Assembly (NCBI RefSeq): GCF_040373385.1
Contig: NZ_JBDXXH010000003.1
Location: forward strand, 310,001-374,000
Source of the DNA: Nitratidesulfovibrio sp.
Lineage (GTDB): Bacteria > Desulfobacterota > Desulfovibrionia > Desulfovibrionales > Desulfovibrionaceae
Direction: 5' to 3'
DNA: 64,000 nucleotides
Under the pieces are notes generated by a model. That model did not search any database. It was not told where the DNA came from and saw only the letters and a list, made by a program, of their open reading frames with translations. A program made the translations under genes and the position numbers. Positions within the stretch are counted from its first letter, which is position 1. Each line of letters begins with the position of its first letter. This document shows positions 8,571 through 17,240 of this stretch, in pieces.

Positions 8571-9407
8571 ATGCAACAGGTTGGCGCAGTCAGATCCGCC
8601 GTGCGGCGGGCATTGTTGGGCGCTTTTGCGCTGGCGGCATGGGTTGCCGTGTGCGGCGCACCCGCCATGGCGGCGGACACCACCCCCCTTACCTACGAAG
8701 GGGCCAGCACCATCGGCGGGGTGATCCTGCCGGAGGCCACCAAACTGTTCACGGCCAAGTCGGGCGTGCAATTCGGCGCCATCGGTACCGCCGGTGCGGG
8801 TGCGGGCTTCAAGGCGGTGGTGGCGGGCAAGGTGTCGTTCGGCGGCCTGGCCAGCGAACCCACCGCGCAGGAAAAGGCCCAGCTCACCGACATCGTGGTC
8901 ATCGGCTATGACGTCATGGGCGTGTTCGTGCACGGCGCGAACCCCATCAAGGGCCTGACCATGTCCCAGCTCAAGGACATCTTTTCCGGCAAGGCTACCA
9001 ATTGGAAGGACGTGGGCGGGGCCGACGCGCCCATCACCGTGTACAGCGAAAAGCTGGACGGTGGCCGGGCCACGGTGAAGGCCTTCAAGTCCATGGTGCT
9101 GGGCGATACCGCCTACGGCCCGGTGAAGGAACTGGACGACGCCACCGACTGCGTGGCCGATGTGGTCAAGGATGCCGGGGGCATTACCGCCGCCTCCATG
9201 TCCTTTGCCCTGCCCGGCGCGGTGGCCGTGCCCGTGAACGGCGCCCTGCCCGACGCCGCTGGCGTGCGTTCCGGGGCCTACCCGCTGAAGCGCCCCCTGT
9301 CGCTCATCGCCGTCAATCCGTCCGCCGACGTCAAGGCGTTCTTCGAATTCATGCTCACGCCCCCGGCGCAGGCCGTGGTGGGCAAGTCGTTCGTTCCCGC
9401 GAAGTAG
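8571..9407 (+). CDS. periplasmic phosphate-type substrate-binding protein
   Basis: 278 aa with a Sec signal peptide (RRALLGAFALAAW, cleavage after AMA near residue 34). The mature part resembles the PstS-like PBP family: GASTIGG, GTAGAGAGF and ASEPTAQEK occupy the places of the anion-binding loops. It is shorter than classical PstS. The start follows AGGAG with 5-bp spacing. No ABC permease or ATPase genes accompany it; instead it is followed by the FMN dehydrogenase and cytochrome genes and preceded by a sigma-54 promoter. It may therefore serve as a soluble binding or signalling protein and not a transporter part (inference). Confidence 0.85.
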   Translation: MQQVGAVRSAVRRALLGAFALAAWVAVCGAPAMAADTTPLTYEGASTIGGVILPEATKLFTAKSGVQFGAIGTAGAGAGFKAVVAGKVSFGGLASEPTAQEKAQLTDIVVIGYDVMGVFVHGANPIKGLTMSQLKDIFSGKATNWKDVGGADAPITVYSEKLDGGRATVKAFKSMVLGDTAYGPVKELDDATDCVADVVKDAGGITAASMSFALPGAVAVPVNGALPDAAGVRSGAYPLKRPLSLIAVNPSADVKAFFEFMLTPPAQAVVGKSFVPAK

Positions 9408-9471
9408 GGCCAAATCGTCTTTCTGCTAGTTGGCGTCTTCAAGCCCAACAAATAAAAATCTCGATTTGGCC
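9408..9471 (+). other. intergenic long-range hairpin
   Basis: GGCCAAATCG directly after the stop codon pairs perfectly with CGATTTGGCC at 9462-9471. Inside lies an imperfect GTTGG / CCCAAC stem and an A-rich stretch. There is no T run after it, so it looks more like an mRNA-processing or stabilising structure between the binding-protein and dehydrogenase genes than a full terminator. Confidence 0.5.
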
Positions 9472-9532
9472 ATCGCCGCATGACCGACGACACATCTCCC
9501 GTGCAACCGACAACTCAAGGAAGGCGTTTTCG

Positions 9533-10750
9533 ATGACCAAGGACATGAACGATACCGACGCGACCCGCCGCAACTTCATCAAGGCGGGCATGGTGGCTGG
9601 CGCCGCCGCGCTGCTCACCCCCGTGCTGGCCAAGACCGCGCAGGCCGCTGCTCCCGTTGACGCCGCACCCGCTGCTGCCGCCGCGCCTGCTGCCCCCGCC
9701 GCGCCCGGTGCCAAACTGAAGATGGGCGACGTGCTGCGCGTGGCCCGCGAAAAGCTGTACCCCATCTGCCGCGTGTGTCCGGAATGCGACGGCGTGGCCT
9801 GCGCGGGCGAAGTGCCCGGCATGGGCGGCATCGGTTCCGGCCAGGCCTTCAAGAACAACTACAATGCGCTGGCCCGCATCGAACTGGTCATGCGCACCTT
9901 CCACGACGTCAAGAAGCCCGACCTCACCACCACCCTGTTCGGGCAGAAGCTGTCCATGCCCGTGACCTCTGCCGTCACCGGCGGCGTCACCTACAACATG
10001 GGCAACAAGATGACCGAAGAGGAGTACATCAACTCCATCCTCGGCGGCTGCCTTGACGCGGGCACCCTGGGCTGGGTGGCCGACGGCATTGGTGACAAGA
10101 TGGAAGTCTTCGAGCGCCGCATTTCGGTGCTCAAGACGCAGTTCGGCGGCAAGGGCATCGTCACCATCAAACCCAAGACCAACGAAGAGATCATCAAGCG
10201 CATCCGCATGGTGGAAGAGGCGGGCGGCGTGGCCGTGGCCATCGACATCGACTCGGCGGGCCGCGCCGCCCGCGCCGTGCCCGGCCAGACCGTGGAGCCC
10301 AAGACGCCGGAGCAACTGGCCGAACTGGTCAAGTCCACCAGCCTGCCGTTCATCATCAAGGGCATCATGACCGTGGAAGAAGCCCGCATCGCCGTGGAAG
10401 TGGGCGCCAAGGGCATCTGCGTGTCCAACCACGGTGGCCGCGTGCTGGACTACACCCCCGCCACCGCCACGGTGCTGCCCGCCATTGCCGCCGCCGTGAA
10501 GGGCAAGACCACCATCCTGGTGGACGGTGCCGTGCGGCGTGGGCAGGACGTGCTGAAGTTCCTGGCCCTGGGGGCCGACGCCTGCCTGTGCGGCCGCCCG
10601 CTGGTGCGCGGCGCCCACGGCGCGGGCCGCGACGGCGTGGCCCTGATCATGAACACCATCAAGGACGAACTGACCGTGGCCATGACCCTGACCGGCGTGG
10701 CCGACGTGCGCAAGGCCACCTCCAACATCATCGCGAAGGTGCAGGCATGA
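9533..10750 (+). CDS. Tat-exported FMN-dependent alpha-hydroxy-acid dehydrogenase
   Basis: 405 aa, start preceded by AAGGAAGG. A twin-arginine signal (TRRNFIK, Arg12-Arg13) and hydrophobic stretch end near AQA, followed by an Ala/Pro linker. The rest is a TIM barrel of the lactate/glycolate oxidase (LldD) family: substrate Lys in PFIIKGIMT, active-site His and Arg in SNHGGR, FMN phosphate site in DGAVRRGQDVLK and CGRPL. Two oddities: a CRVCPECDGVAC cluster near residues 79-90, and no QLY motif where family enzymes carry an active-site Tyr (TIKPKTN stands there). Its stop overlaps the start of the cytochrome gene, so electrons probably pass from periplasmic FMN to those hemes. The substrate is unknown. 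Confidence 0.88.
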   Translation: MTKDMNDTDATRRNFIKAGMVAGAAALLTPVLAKTAQAAAPVDAAPAAAAAPAAPAAPGAKLKMGDVLRVAREKLYPICRVCPECDGVACAGEVPGMGGIGSGQAFKNNYNALARIELVMRTFHDVKKPDLTTTLFGQKLSMPVTSAVTGGVTYNMGNKMTEEEYINSILGGCLDAGTLGWVADGIGDKMEVFERRISVLKTQFGGKGIVTIKPKTNEEIIKRIRMVEEAGGVAVAIDIDSAGRAARAVPGQTVEPKTPEQLAELVKSTSLPFIIKGIMTVEEARIAVEVGAKGICVSNHGGRVLDYTPATATVLPAIAAAVKGKTTILVDGAVRRGQDVLKFLALGADACLCGRPLVRGAHGAGRDGVALIMNTIKDELTVAMTLTGVADVRKATSNIIAKVQA

Positions 10751-12705
10751 AACGAGCCTGGAGTCTCCTGCTCCTGGCTCTGCTGACCGCCTGGCCGGGG
10801 CTAGCCCTGGCAACCAGCGAGGGGAAGGCCCTGCGCTACGGCGGCGGAGGCCAGGGGACCGTCATGTTCGACGGCAGGCTTCACGCGTCCAAGGGCTTCC
10901 GGTGCGACGACTGCCACTCGAAGCTCTTCGACACCAAGAAGACGGCCCATATCACCATGGCCGACCACTTCACCGACAAGGCCTGCTTCAAGTGCCACAA
11001 CAACACCAACCAGACGGACGGGACTAACGGAGCGGTCGGAGCGGGCGGCACGAACGCCACGGCGTTTCCGCCCACCGCCTCGCGCGATTGCGCCACCTGT
11101 CACCGCAAGGTGGCGTCCAACGCGGTCACCTCCACCGATGCCATGGGCGGGGTCATCGCCACGCCCTTTGCCGGTGACGAGGCGCAAAAGGCCCTGCTGC
11201 TGTCCGGCAAGCGGGGCGTGACGGCCCAGAGCACGGCCTGCCTGTCGTGCCACGGCGCGGACACGCCGCCCACCCCGGTGACCGAGCGCGGCAAGACGCT
11301 GAACCTGCACATCGACAGGGCGGGCTACATGCACGGCACGCACGCCAACCTGCCGTGCGCCACCTGCCACATCGGGCAGAAGGGCGAGGACAGCTTCCTG
11401 CTGCAACCCCACGCGGTGGCCAGGCCGGACAATGCAACCTGCCTGTCCTGCCACAACGTGGGCCTGGCGCATCAGGTAAAGGCCTTCGGGCAGAGCACCC
11501 ACGCCCAGAAATTGGGCGACAAGGTGTCCTGCGACAGCTGCCACAACCCGCACGCCCAGCCGAAGAACCCGGCCAAGGTGGCCTACGCGCCGCTGACGGC
11601 CATGTACAACGCCCAGTGCCTGACCTGCCATGGCAACGCAGGCAAGCTGCGCGAACTGTCGGGCCGTTCCGTGCCCGACGCAAGGTCGGCGCACTCGTTC
11701 CTGGCCAACTGGGACGCCCACAGCCGTTCGGTGATGTGCGTGGAATGCCACACGCCCAACGACGCCAACGGCTCCATGACCAAGCCTGACGCGCACCTCA
11801 TCGGCGAGAAGAAGACCGCCCTGCGCAACTGCGCCACCTGCCACACCTCGGGCCAATCGCTCATCGTGGTGCGGGCCAGCGTGCACGTGGAGGGCGCGGG
11901 CCCGGTGACCTCCGGCTACTTCCCGCCCAAGCGGGTGATGCCCGAACTGGACCGCCCGGCGGCCACCGGCCTTGCCGCAGTGGTTGCCCTGGTGGTGCTG
12001 CACGGGCTGGGCCGCATGGTAACGGGCAGAAAGGGGCACGGCCCGCAGGGCCCGCATGGTATGTTGGCCTCGGAGTTCGTGTATCCCGGCTTCGTGCGGG
12101 TTACCCACTGGATCAACGCCGCGCTGTTCGTGGTGCTGGCCTGCACCGGCCTTTCGGTGCGCTTCACGGAAAGCCCGTGGGCACTGGGGCTGGAGGCGGC
12201 AACGCGCATCCACAACGCGGGCGGCGTGCTGCTGGCCCTGAACTTCCTGGCGTACGTGGCCAGGGCGTTCCTGACCGGCGACATCCGCCAGTACCTGCCG
12301 GGACCGGGAGAGGGCCTGCGCGCCCTGTTCACGCAGGCGCGCTACTACTGCTGCGGCATCTTCCGGGGCGAGGCGCATCCCTTCCCGGTGACGGCGCAGC
12401 GGCGGTTCAACCCGTTGCAACGCGTGGCGTACCTTGCAGTGTTCTTGCTGGGCATGCCGGTGCTCATCGCCTCCGGCCTGCTGCTCCTGCTGCCGGAATC
12501 GGTTTCGGCGGGCATCGGCCCCCGCCAGTTCCTGGTGGCGGCGCACTTCGTCATTGTCATCTGCTTCGCGCTGTTCTGCGTGGGCCACCTGTACCTTGCC
12601 ACCACCGGGGCGACCCCGCTCAGCTTGGTGCGAGGCATGATCAACGGGCGGCACGAGCATGAAGAGGACGTCCACCGTCCCCACGGGAAGGACGGCAACA
12701 CGTAA
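10747..12705 (+). CDS. decaheme cytochrome c fused to b-type cytochrome membrane domain
   Basis: 652 aa, coupled to the dehydrogenase by an ATGA overlap. A signal peptide (MKRAWSLLLLALLTAW, cleaved near ALA) is followed by ten CXXCH sites: CDDCH, CFKCH, CATCH, CLSCH, CATCH, CLSCH, CDSCH, CLTCH, CVECH, CATCH. After about residue 400 come a Pro-rich connector and a membrane region with at least four helices; RVTHWINAALFVVL and RIHNAGGVLLALN supply His ligands as in FdnI/b561-type quinone-linked cytochromes. Known logic of such proteins is electron exchange between the periplasm and menaquinone. A c/b fusion of this size next to a periplasmic flavin dehydrogenase suggests a dedicated quinone-reducing oxidase chain (inference). 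Confidence 0.9.
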   Translation: MKRAWSLLLLALLTAWPGLALATSEGKALRYGGGGQGTVMFDGRLHASKGFRCDDCHSKLFDTKKTAHITMADHFTDKACFKCHNNTNQTDGTNGAVGAGGTNATAFPPTASRDCATCHRKVASNAVTSTDAMGGVIATPFAGDEAQKALLLSGKRGVTAQSTACLSCHGADTPPTPVTERGKTLNLHIDRAGYMHGTHANLPCATCHIGQKGEDSFLLQPHAVARPDNATCLSCHNVGLAHQVKAFGQSTHAQKLGDKVSCDSCHNPHAQPKNPAKVAYAPLTAMYNAQCLTCHGNAGKLRELSGRSVPDARSAHSFLANWDAHSRSVMCVECHTPNDANGSMTKPDAHLIGEKKTALRNCATCHTSGQSLIVVRASVHVEGAGPVTSGYFPPKRVMPELDRPAATGLAAVVALVVLHGLGRMVTGRKGHGPQGPHGMLASEFVYPGFVRVTHWINAALFVVLACTGLSVRFTESPWALGLEAATRIHNAGGVLLALNFLAYVARAFLTGDIRQYLPGPGEGLRALFTQARYYCCGIFRGEAHPFPVTAQRRFNPLQRVAYLAVFLLGMPVLIASGLLLLLPESVSAGIGPRQFLVAAHFVIVICFALFCVGHLYLATTGATPLSLVRGMINGRHEHEEDVHRPHGKDGNT

Positions 12706-12762
12706 CCCGGTACGCCATGGGCCGTAACGGCCACTGGCGTGCACCTCCAGCCAGCGACGGGA

Positions 12763-12800
12763 ACGGGCACCGGAGATTTCTCCGGTGCCCGTCACGTTTC
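12763..12800 (+). terminator. hairpin after the cytochrome gene
   Basis: ACGGGCACCGGAG pairs perfectly with CTCCGGTGCCCGT; only three T residues follow after CACG. It is a very stable stem and probably ends the dehydrogenase-cytochrome operon. Confidence 0.6.
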
Positions 12801-12900
12801 GGGGCGTTGCCTGTCGTCCTTTTTGTAGCACCCTGCCTCCGGCGAATGCCGCTACGACTGTGAGGGCGGTGCCGGACCGGGGCAGGCGGGATGATACTTC

Positions 12901-12928
12901 TTGCCATGGTGGTGAGTACCGGTAGAGA
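12901..12928 (+). promoter_or_regulatory. candidate promoter of the GGDEF gene
   Basis: TTGCCA, 16 bp, TAGAGA precede the gene by about 60 bp. The match is moderate. Confidence 0.3.
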
Positions 12929-12990
12929 ATGACTGATGAAGGGCTCTCCCTTACGCCCCGCCGCATTCCGTCCCGCCACGAGGATTCTTG

Positions 12991-14416
12991 ATGTTCCGCC
13001 GGTTCTCCCCGCCATTTTCCTGTATTGTCCTGCTCGCAGTGCTGCTTGCCGGGGCACTTCCCGCCATCTGCCGGGCCGATTCCGACCCCGCCGCCGTTCG
13101 GTTCACCCCGGCGGAACAGCGCTTCATCCGCGAGTCCGGCCCCGTCACCCTGTGCGTGGACCCGGACTGGCCCCCTTTCGAGCAGGTGGCGACGCATGAC
13201 GGCCAGCCGCGCCACGTGGGCATTGCCGCCGACATCATCGCGCTGGTGGCGCGGCGCACCGGCCTGTCCTTCGAACTGGTGCCCACGGCCACGTGGGAAG
13301 AAAGCATCGCCGCCGCGCGGGCGGGGCCGTTGCCGGGTGCTCAGTTTCCTGAACCAGACCCCGCAGCGCGAGGCATGGCTGGGCTTTACCGATCCCCTGC
13401 TGACCGACCACAACGTGTTCATCACCCGCACGGAGCATCCGGCCATCACCGATCCGGCTGCGCTGGAGGGCGCGACCATCGTGTTCCCCAAGGGAACGGC
13501 CATGGAGGAACTGATCCGCAAGGATTACCCCAACCTGAAGGTGCTGGTGACGGAATCGGAGGCCGAGGCCATCCGCATGGTCGAGGAACGCAAGGCCGAC
13601 ATGACCATGCGTTCGCTCATCGTGGCGGCATACACCATTCGCCAGTTGGGGCTGTTCAATCTGAAGATCGCGGGAAAGTTGCCGGAATACCAGAACAAGC
13701 TGCGTATGGGCGTGGTGCGGGACGATCCCCTGCTGCGCACCGTGCTGAACCGGGGCATTCGCTCGCTGACCGACGAGGACCGCCAGCAGATCGTCAACCG
13801 GCACGTACCCATCACCGCCCAGACCTCCGTGGATTACTGGCTGGTGGCCCGCGTGGCCGGGGTGTTCGCGCTGCTGGCCGGGGTGGTGCTGTGGTACAAC
13901 CGCAGGCTTCAGCGCATGAACGCGGTGCTGGAGCGCCTGGCCCGCACCGATCCGCTCACCGATCTGCCCAACCGCAGCCGCCTGAACGCCCTGTTCCGGC
14001 GCGAGGTGGAACGGGCGCAACGCTACCGGCGGCCGTTCTCCATCGCCATTCTGGACATCGACCACTTCAAGCGCGTCAATGACGAGCACGGGCACCTCGC
14101 CGGCGACAGGACCTTGCAGGTCTTTGCCTCGGTGGTGCGCGACAGCGTGCGCGCGGCGGATACCGTGGGCCGTTGGGGTGGTGAGGAGTTTCTGGTGCTC
14201 TGTCCGGAGACCACGGCGGAAGAGGCCGAGCAACTGGCCGAGCGGCTGCGCGGTGCCCTGCGCGCCACACCGTTCGAAGCCGGGCGCATCCACACCCTCA
14301 GCGCCGGTGTGGCGGCCTTCCGCGAAGGGGACAGTGTGGACACCCTGCTGCACCGGGCCGATATCGCCCTGTACCGCGCCAAGAACGGCGGACGCGATCG
14401 GGTGGAAGTGGAGTAG
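12991..14416 (+). pseudogene. SBP_bac_3-GGDEF diguanylate cyclase, broken by a +1 frameshift
   Basis: Translation from ATG 12991 (GAGG upstream) gives a signal peptide and the first half of a solute-binding sensor (VTLCVDPDWPPFEQV) until about 13325. The rest of the same domain continues in another frame from CRVLSFLNQTP, through a membrane helix (VAGVFALLAGVVLWY) to a GGDEF domain with GGEEF and the inhibitory-site RAAD. Removing one G from the GGGG run at 13323-13326 restores one frame of about 475 aa reading ARAGRCRVLSF, which suits the family. If the run is real, the cyclase would be untranslated or made only by slippage or reinitiation. A sequencing error in a homopolymer is the main alternative. 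Confidence 0.8.
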
Positions 14417-14449
14417 CCGCCTCGCGTTCGGGTATGGGCGCGAGGCGGC
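14416..14449. terminator. hairpin between convergent genes
   Basis: GCCGCCTCGCG / CGCGAGGCGGC is a perfect 11-bp stem overlapping the GGDEF stop codon and lying just before the end of the epimerase-like gene on the opposite strand. It lacks a T run on either side. Confidence 0.5.
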
Positions 14450-14453
14450 GGCG

Positions 14454-15839
14454 TTACGCCCGAAACTCCGCGTGCGGGGGGAGCAGCGGGGCAAGTCCGG
14501 TCATGAACCGGTCCAGTGCCAGGGTGATGCGCTCAGAGGCATGGCCGTCGCCGGGGGCGGCGCAGGCCGCCGCCATGGCCGCATGGTGCGCGCCATCATC
14601 CAGAAGGGCCGCCGTCTCGCGCAGGATGGCGGCCTTGTCCGTTCCCACCAGTCTGGCGCGCCCGGCGCGTACCGCGTCGGGCAGGTGCGGGGTGGCGCGC
14701 AGGGCCAGCACCGGCACGCCCAGCGCGGCGGCCTGCTCCAGCACGTCGGCGGCATCGGTCAGCACCAGGCGGGCGGCGCGCAGGCAGGTCACGAATTCCG
14801 GCAGCGGAGGCACCGGCATCAGGTGCACGTTGGGTACCGCGCCCAGCAGGGGGATGGCCGCATCGCGCAAGGGACGGTGGCTGCCCACCGGCACCAGAAA
14901 TCCGATGTCGCGGCGGGCCAGGGCCAGTTCGCGCACGGCAGTGCAGATGTCCTTCAGGGCTGCCGGGTTGGCATGCATGCCGTGCAGGCTGACCAGCACG
15001 GTGTGCCCTTCGGGAAGGGGGCGGGCGGCGCGGGGCGTGGCCGGTGCGGGTGCGGCGGGAACCTGCGTGGCCGCAGCGTCTGCCGTACCGGAGGCGTTTT
15101 TCGGAACGTTCCGCAGGGATGCCCGGCGGATGTCCGGCACCCTCGGGGCATGCGCGGCGGCGGGCATGGTCTGTTCCGTATCGGGCGAACCCGTGGTGTT
15201 GTCGGGCATCCCGTCGTCCGGGGCCGACCTGTGCGCGTGTCCGGCTTCCGCGAACCGGTGCAGGCTTTCCGCCACCGTGGCTCCGGTGACGGCAATGCGC
15301 GCGCCGTCCACGCCTTCGTGCAGCAGGGCTTCGCGCGCCTCTGCCGTGGCCGTGAAATGCAGCGATGCCAGGGCCGCGATGCAGCGGCGGTTGCCTTCCT
15401 CGGGTGAAGGGGTGCCCGTCTGTTCGCCGTGCGGGCCCGCGTCGATGTGGGCCACCGGCACATTGTTGTGGAAGGCGGTCAGCGCCACGGCCAGGGCCGT
15501 GGTGGAAGCCCCCTGCACCAGCACGATGTCCGGCCGCAGGCGCGAGACCACCAGCCCGAAGCGCAACACCGCGTTGCCCGCCAGCAGATGGAACTGGCCA
15601 TCGTCGATGTCGCCGGGCAGGCTGAGGTCGATATCGCACTCCATGTCCAGGTCGTGCAGGGTGGGCACGAACCGGTCGCGGTGCAGGCCCGCGCTGACCA
15701 CGATGGCCTGGAATCTGGCGGCCCCCTCGCGCAGGGCGCGCACCACGGGGGCGCAGGCGATGGCCTGGGCGCGCGTGCCCACCACAACCATCACCTTGGC
15801 CCGGCGCTGGGCGGGAATGCGAACGACGTTGTCTGCCAT
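14454..15839 (-). CDS. diverged UDP-GlcNAc 2-epimerase-like protein
   Basis: 461 aa from MADNVVRIPAQ, with GGAGG upstream. The fold is that of non-hydrolysing UDP-GlcNAc 2-epimerases: VVVGTRAQAIACAPVV at the N-terminus, VQGASTTALAVA, VAHIDAG, PEEGNRRCIA, then a second Rossmann half. Compared with E. coli WecB catalytic residues, Asp95 is replaced (GAS), Glu117 appears as Asp (HIDAG), Glu131 is kept (PEEGNR), and the HRRENF segment reads LHGMHANP. About 70 residues of Pro/Ala/Asp-rich sequence separate the two halves. It is probably not a normal epimerase. It stands alone, with no sugar-biosynthesis neighbours. Confidence 0.75.
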   Translation of the reverse strand: MADNVVRIPAQRRAKVMVVVGTRAQAIACAPVVRALREGAARFQAIVVSAGLHRDRFVPTLHDLDMECDIDLSLPGDIDDGQFHLLAGNAVLRFGLVVSRLRPDIVLVQGASTTALAVALTAFHNNVPVAHIDAGPHGEQTGTPSPEEGNRRCIAALASLHFTATAEAREALLHEGVDGARIAVTGATVAESLHRFAEAGHAHRSAPDDGMPDNTTGSPDTEQTMPAAAHAPRVPDIRRASLRNVPKNASGTADAAATQVPAAPAPATPRAARPLPEGHTVLVSLHGMHANPAALKDICTAVRELALARRDIGFLVPVGSHRPLRDAAIPLLGAVPNVHLMPVPPLPEFVTCLRAARLVLTDAADVLEQAAALGVPVLALRATPHLPDAVRAGRARLVGTDKAAILRETAALLDDGAHHAAMAAACAAPGDGHASERITLALDRFMTGLAPLLPPHAEFRA

Positions 15840-16282
15840 GGCGGCCTCCGTTGCGGTGGGCAGGCGCGGCGGCGCACGGGCTGGGTATTCCGGCCCGTGC
15901 CGCGTTGGTGCGGCACCTGCGTCGCGCAATACTTTGCCACTTCATAGCAGATGTGCGCGGCCCTGTTCGGGCTGGCGCGGCATATTTACATCGGTTGACA
16001 GTATTTAACGTTGTCGTCCCGTATGGGCTTGCCCTTGCGGCAAGGAGCGGTTAGCCAGAAAAGGCGGGATCGCATGGCAGGGGCGGGGCGCAGGTTCCGG
16101 TGTGCCTGCCTTGGTATCGAAATCGGTGAATTGGCGAACGGCTAACCGGTGCACGGGCGCTCGGGCCTGTCGTCACATGCGTGCCCCGTCCGGTTCATGC
16201 CGGTCCATGCCAGTTCATGCCAGTTCATGCCTGTTCATGCCGGTTCAGCTCCGCTTCACGCCCAATGCATCCCCTTCATGCC
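15840..16282. other. non-coding gap with short repeats
   Basis: No supported gene. It holds a perfect -35-like TTGACA at 15995 without a good -10, a 9-bp inverted repeat CGGTTAGCC (16048) / GGCTAACCG (16140), and four to five imperfect 11-bp repeats of the type CATGCCAGTTC between 16197 and 16248. Confidence 0.4.
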
Positions 16283-17077
16283 ATGAACATGCCCATGCCA
16301 ACGCCCACGTCCCGCAGCGCCGCAGGGCGCAGTGACGGAACCGCGCCGCCCGGCCATGTTCCGCGCCCCGCCGCGCCGGACAGAACACGCACGCAGGGCG
16401 TCTGCCCCCGTTGCGGGGGCCGGGTGTGCCCGCCTGTTCATCAGGGGCATCAGGGGCATCAGGGGCATCAGGGCCAGCAGGGCCATCAGGGCCAGTCGGG
16501 CCATCAGGGCCAGTCGGGCCAGTCGGGCCATGCCCGGCAAATGGAACGGGTGGAGCGCGCCTCGGGCAGTGGGGCGGGTGGCCTCGGCATGCTGTTGCGG
16601 CGGGGGGTGACCGCGCCCGTGCGCTACCTGCGGGCAGCGCCCCTGCCTCATGCCACCGGGGGAGTATCCGCGCTCATCGGCGCGGGCTTGGCCCGCGTGG
16701 CGCTGGAAGCGCTGGCGGAAGAGGCGCTGGCCATGGGGCTGCTGCTGTTCATGCCCGCTTCCGGCTGGTTCGGCCTAGCCCTGTTGTGCGGGGCCGACGG
16801 CCTGAGCCGCTACCGCGAATACCTGCGGATGCGCCGCATGCTGGACCGCTGGGGCTTTGCCCCCCGGCTGCTGCGCCCGCTGGCTTCGTCGCGCTGCCAG
16901 CGCGATGCCGCCATGCAGGCCGCGCGCGAGGCGGGCTGCGCCGACAGGACCCGCGCCTACTACCGCAAGTTGGGATACCGCTGGTACCACCTGCTGCCCG
17001 ACAGGGTGGTGGCCAACCCGCTGGCGTTTCTCGATATGCGGTTTCTGCGGGCTACCTTTTTGCCCGGCAAGCGCTAG
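16283..17077 (+). CDS. hypothetical protein with collagen-like repeat
   Basis: About 264 aa; the start is uncertain because no ribosome site precedes any candidate and the frame is open further upstream. A CPRCGGRVC motif is followed by about ten Gly-X-Y triplets (GHQ, GQQ, GQS), encoded by near-perfect 9-bp repeats at 16438-16535. The C-terminal 150 residues look like a real domain: two amphipathic or hydrophobic segments (VALEALAEEALAMGLLLFM), then a basic helical tail with RYREYLRMRRMLDRWGF and YYRKLGYRWYHLLPD. I recognise no family. The gene ends just before a dispersed intergenic repeat. Confidence 0.55.
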   Translation: MNMPMPTPTSRSAAGRSDGTAPPGHVPRPAAPDRTRTQGVCPRCGGRVCPPVHQGHQGHQGHQGQQGHQGQSGHQGQSGQSGHARQMERVERASGSGAGGLGMLLRRGVTAPVRYLRAAPLPHATGGVSALIGAGLARVALEALAEEALAMGLLLFMPASGWFGLALLCGADGLSRYREYLRMRRMLDRWGFAPRLLRPLASSRCQRDAAMQAAREAGCADRTRAYYRKLGYRWYHLLPDRVVANPLAFLDMRFLRATFLPGKR

Positions 17078-17085
17078 GGCCGATT

Positions 17086-17240
17086 ATGGATTGTCCTTTC
17101 ACCCGCTGGCCACGTCAAACTTCGCCCGCCCTTCGGTCAAATACCGCACGAGTATATTCCGTCATGGCGGGCTTGTTTTCCTCGCCAGCGAACGAAAATC
17201 CTGATCCACAAAAGGCCCCTCGGGGCCGTTTGCGGATTGT
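17086..17240 (+). repeat. dispersed intergenic repeat, copy A
   Basis: The core runs from GGATTGTCCTTTC through CGTCAAACTTCGCCCGCC, GGTCAAATACCGCACGAGTA and CATGGCGGGCTTGTTTTCC to GCGAACGAAAATCC. Related sequences occur at 37013, 46012 and 52513. The GGATTGTCCTTTC start is repeated at 17233, after a small GGCCCC / GGGGCC hairpin (17214-17227). No gene is supported here. Confidence 0.75.

Noticed and set aside
8571..9407. Phosphate ABC transporter operon
   Set aside because: Only the binding protein is present; pstA, pstB, pstC are absent and the following genes encode a flavin dehydrogenase and a cytochrome. The PhoU-like half at 50127 is in another locus.
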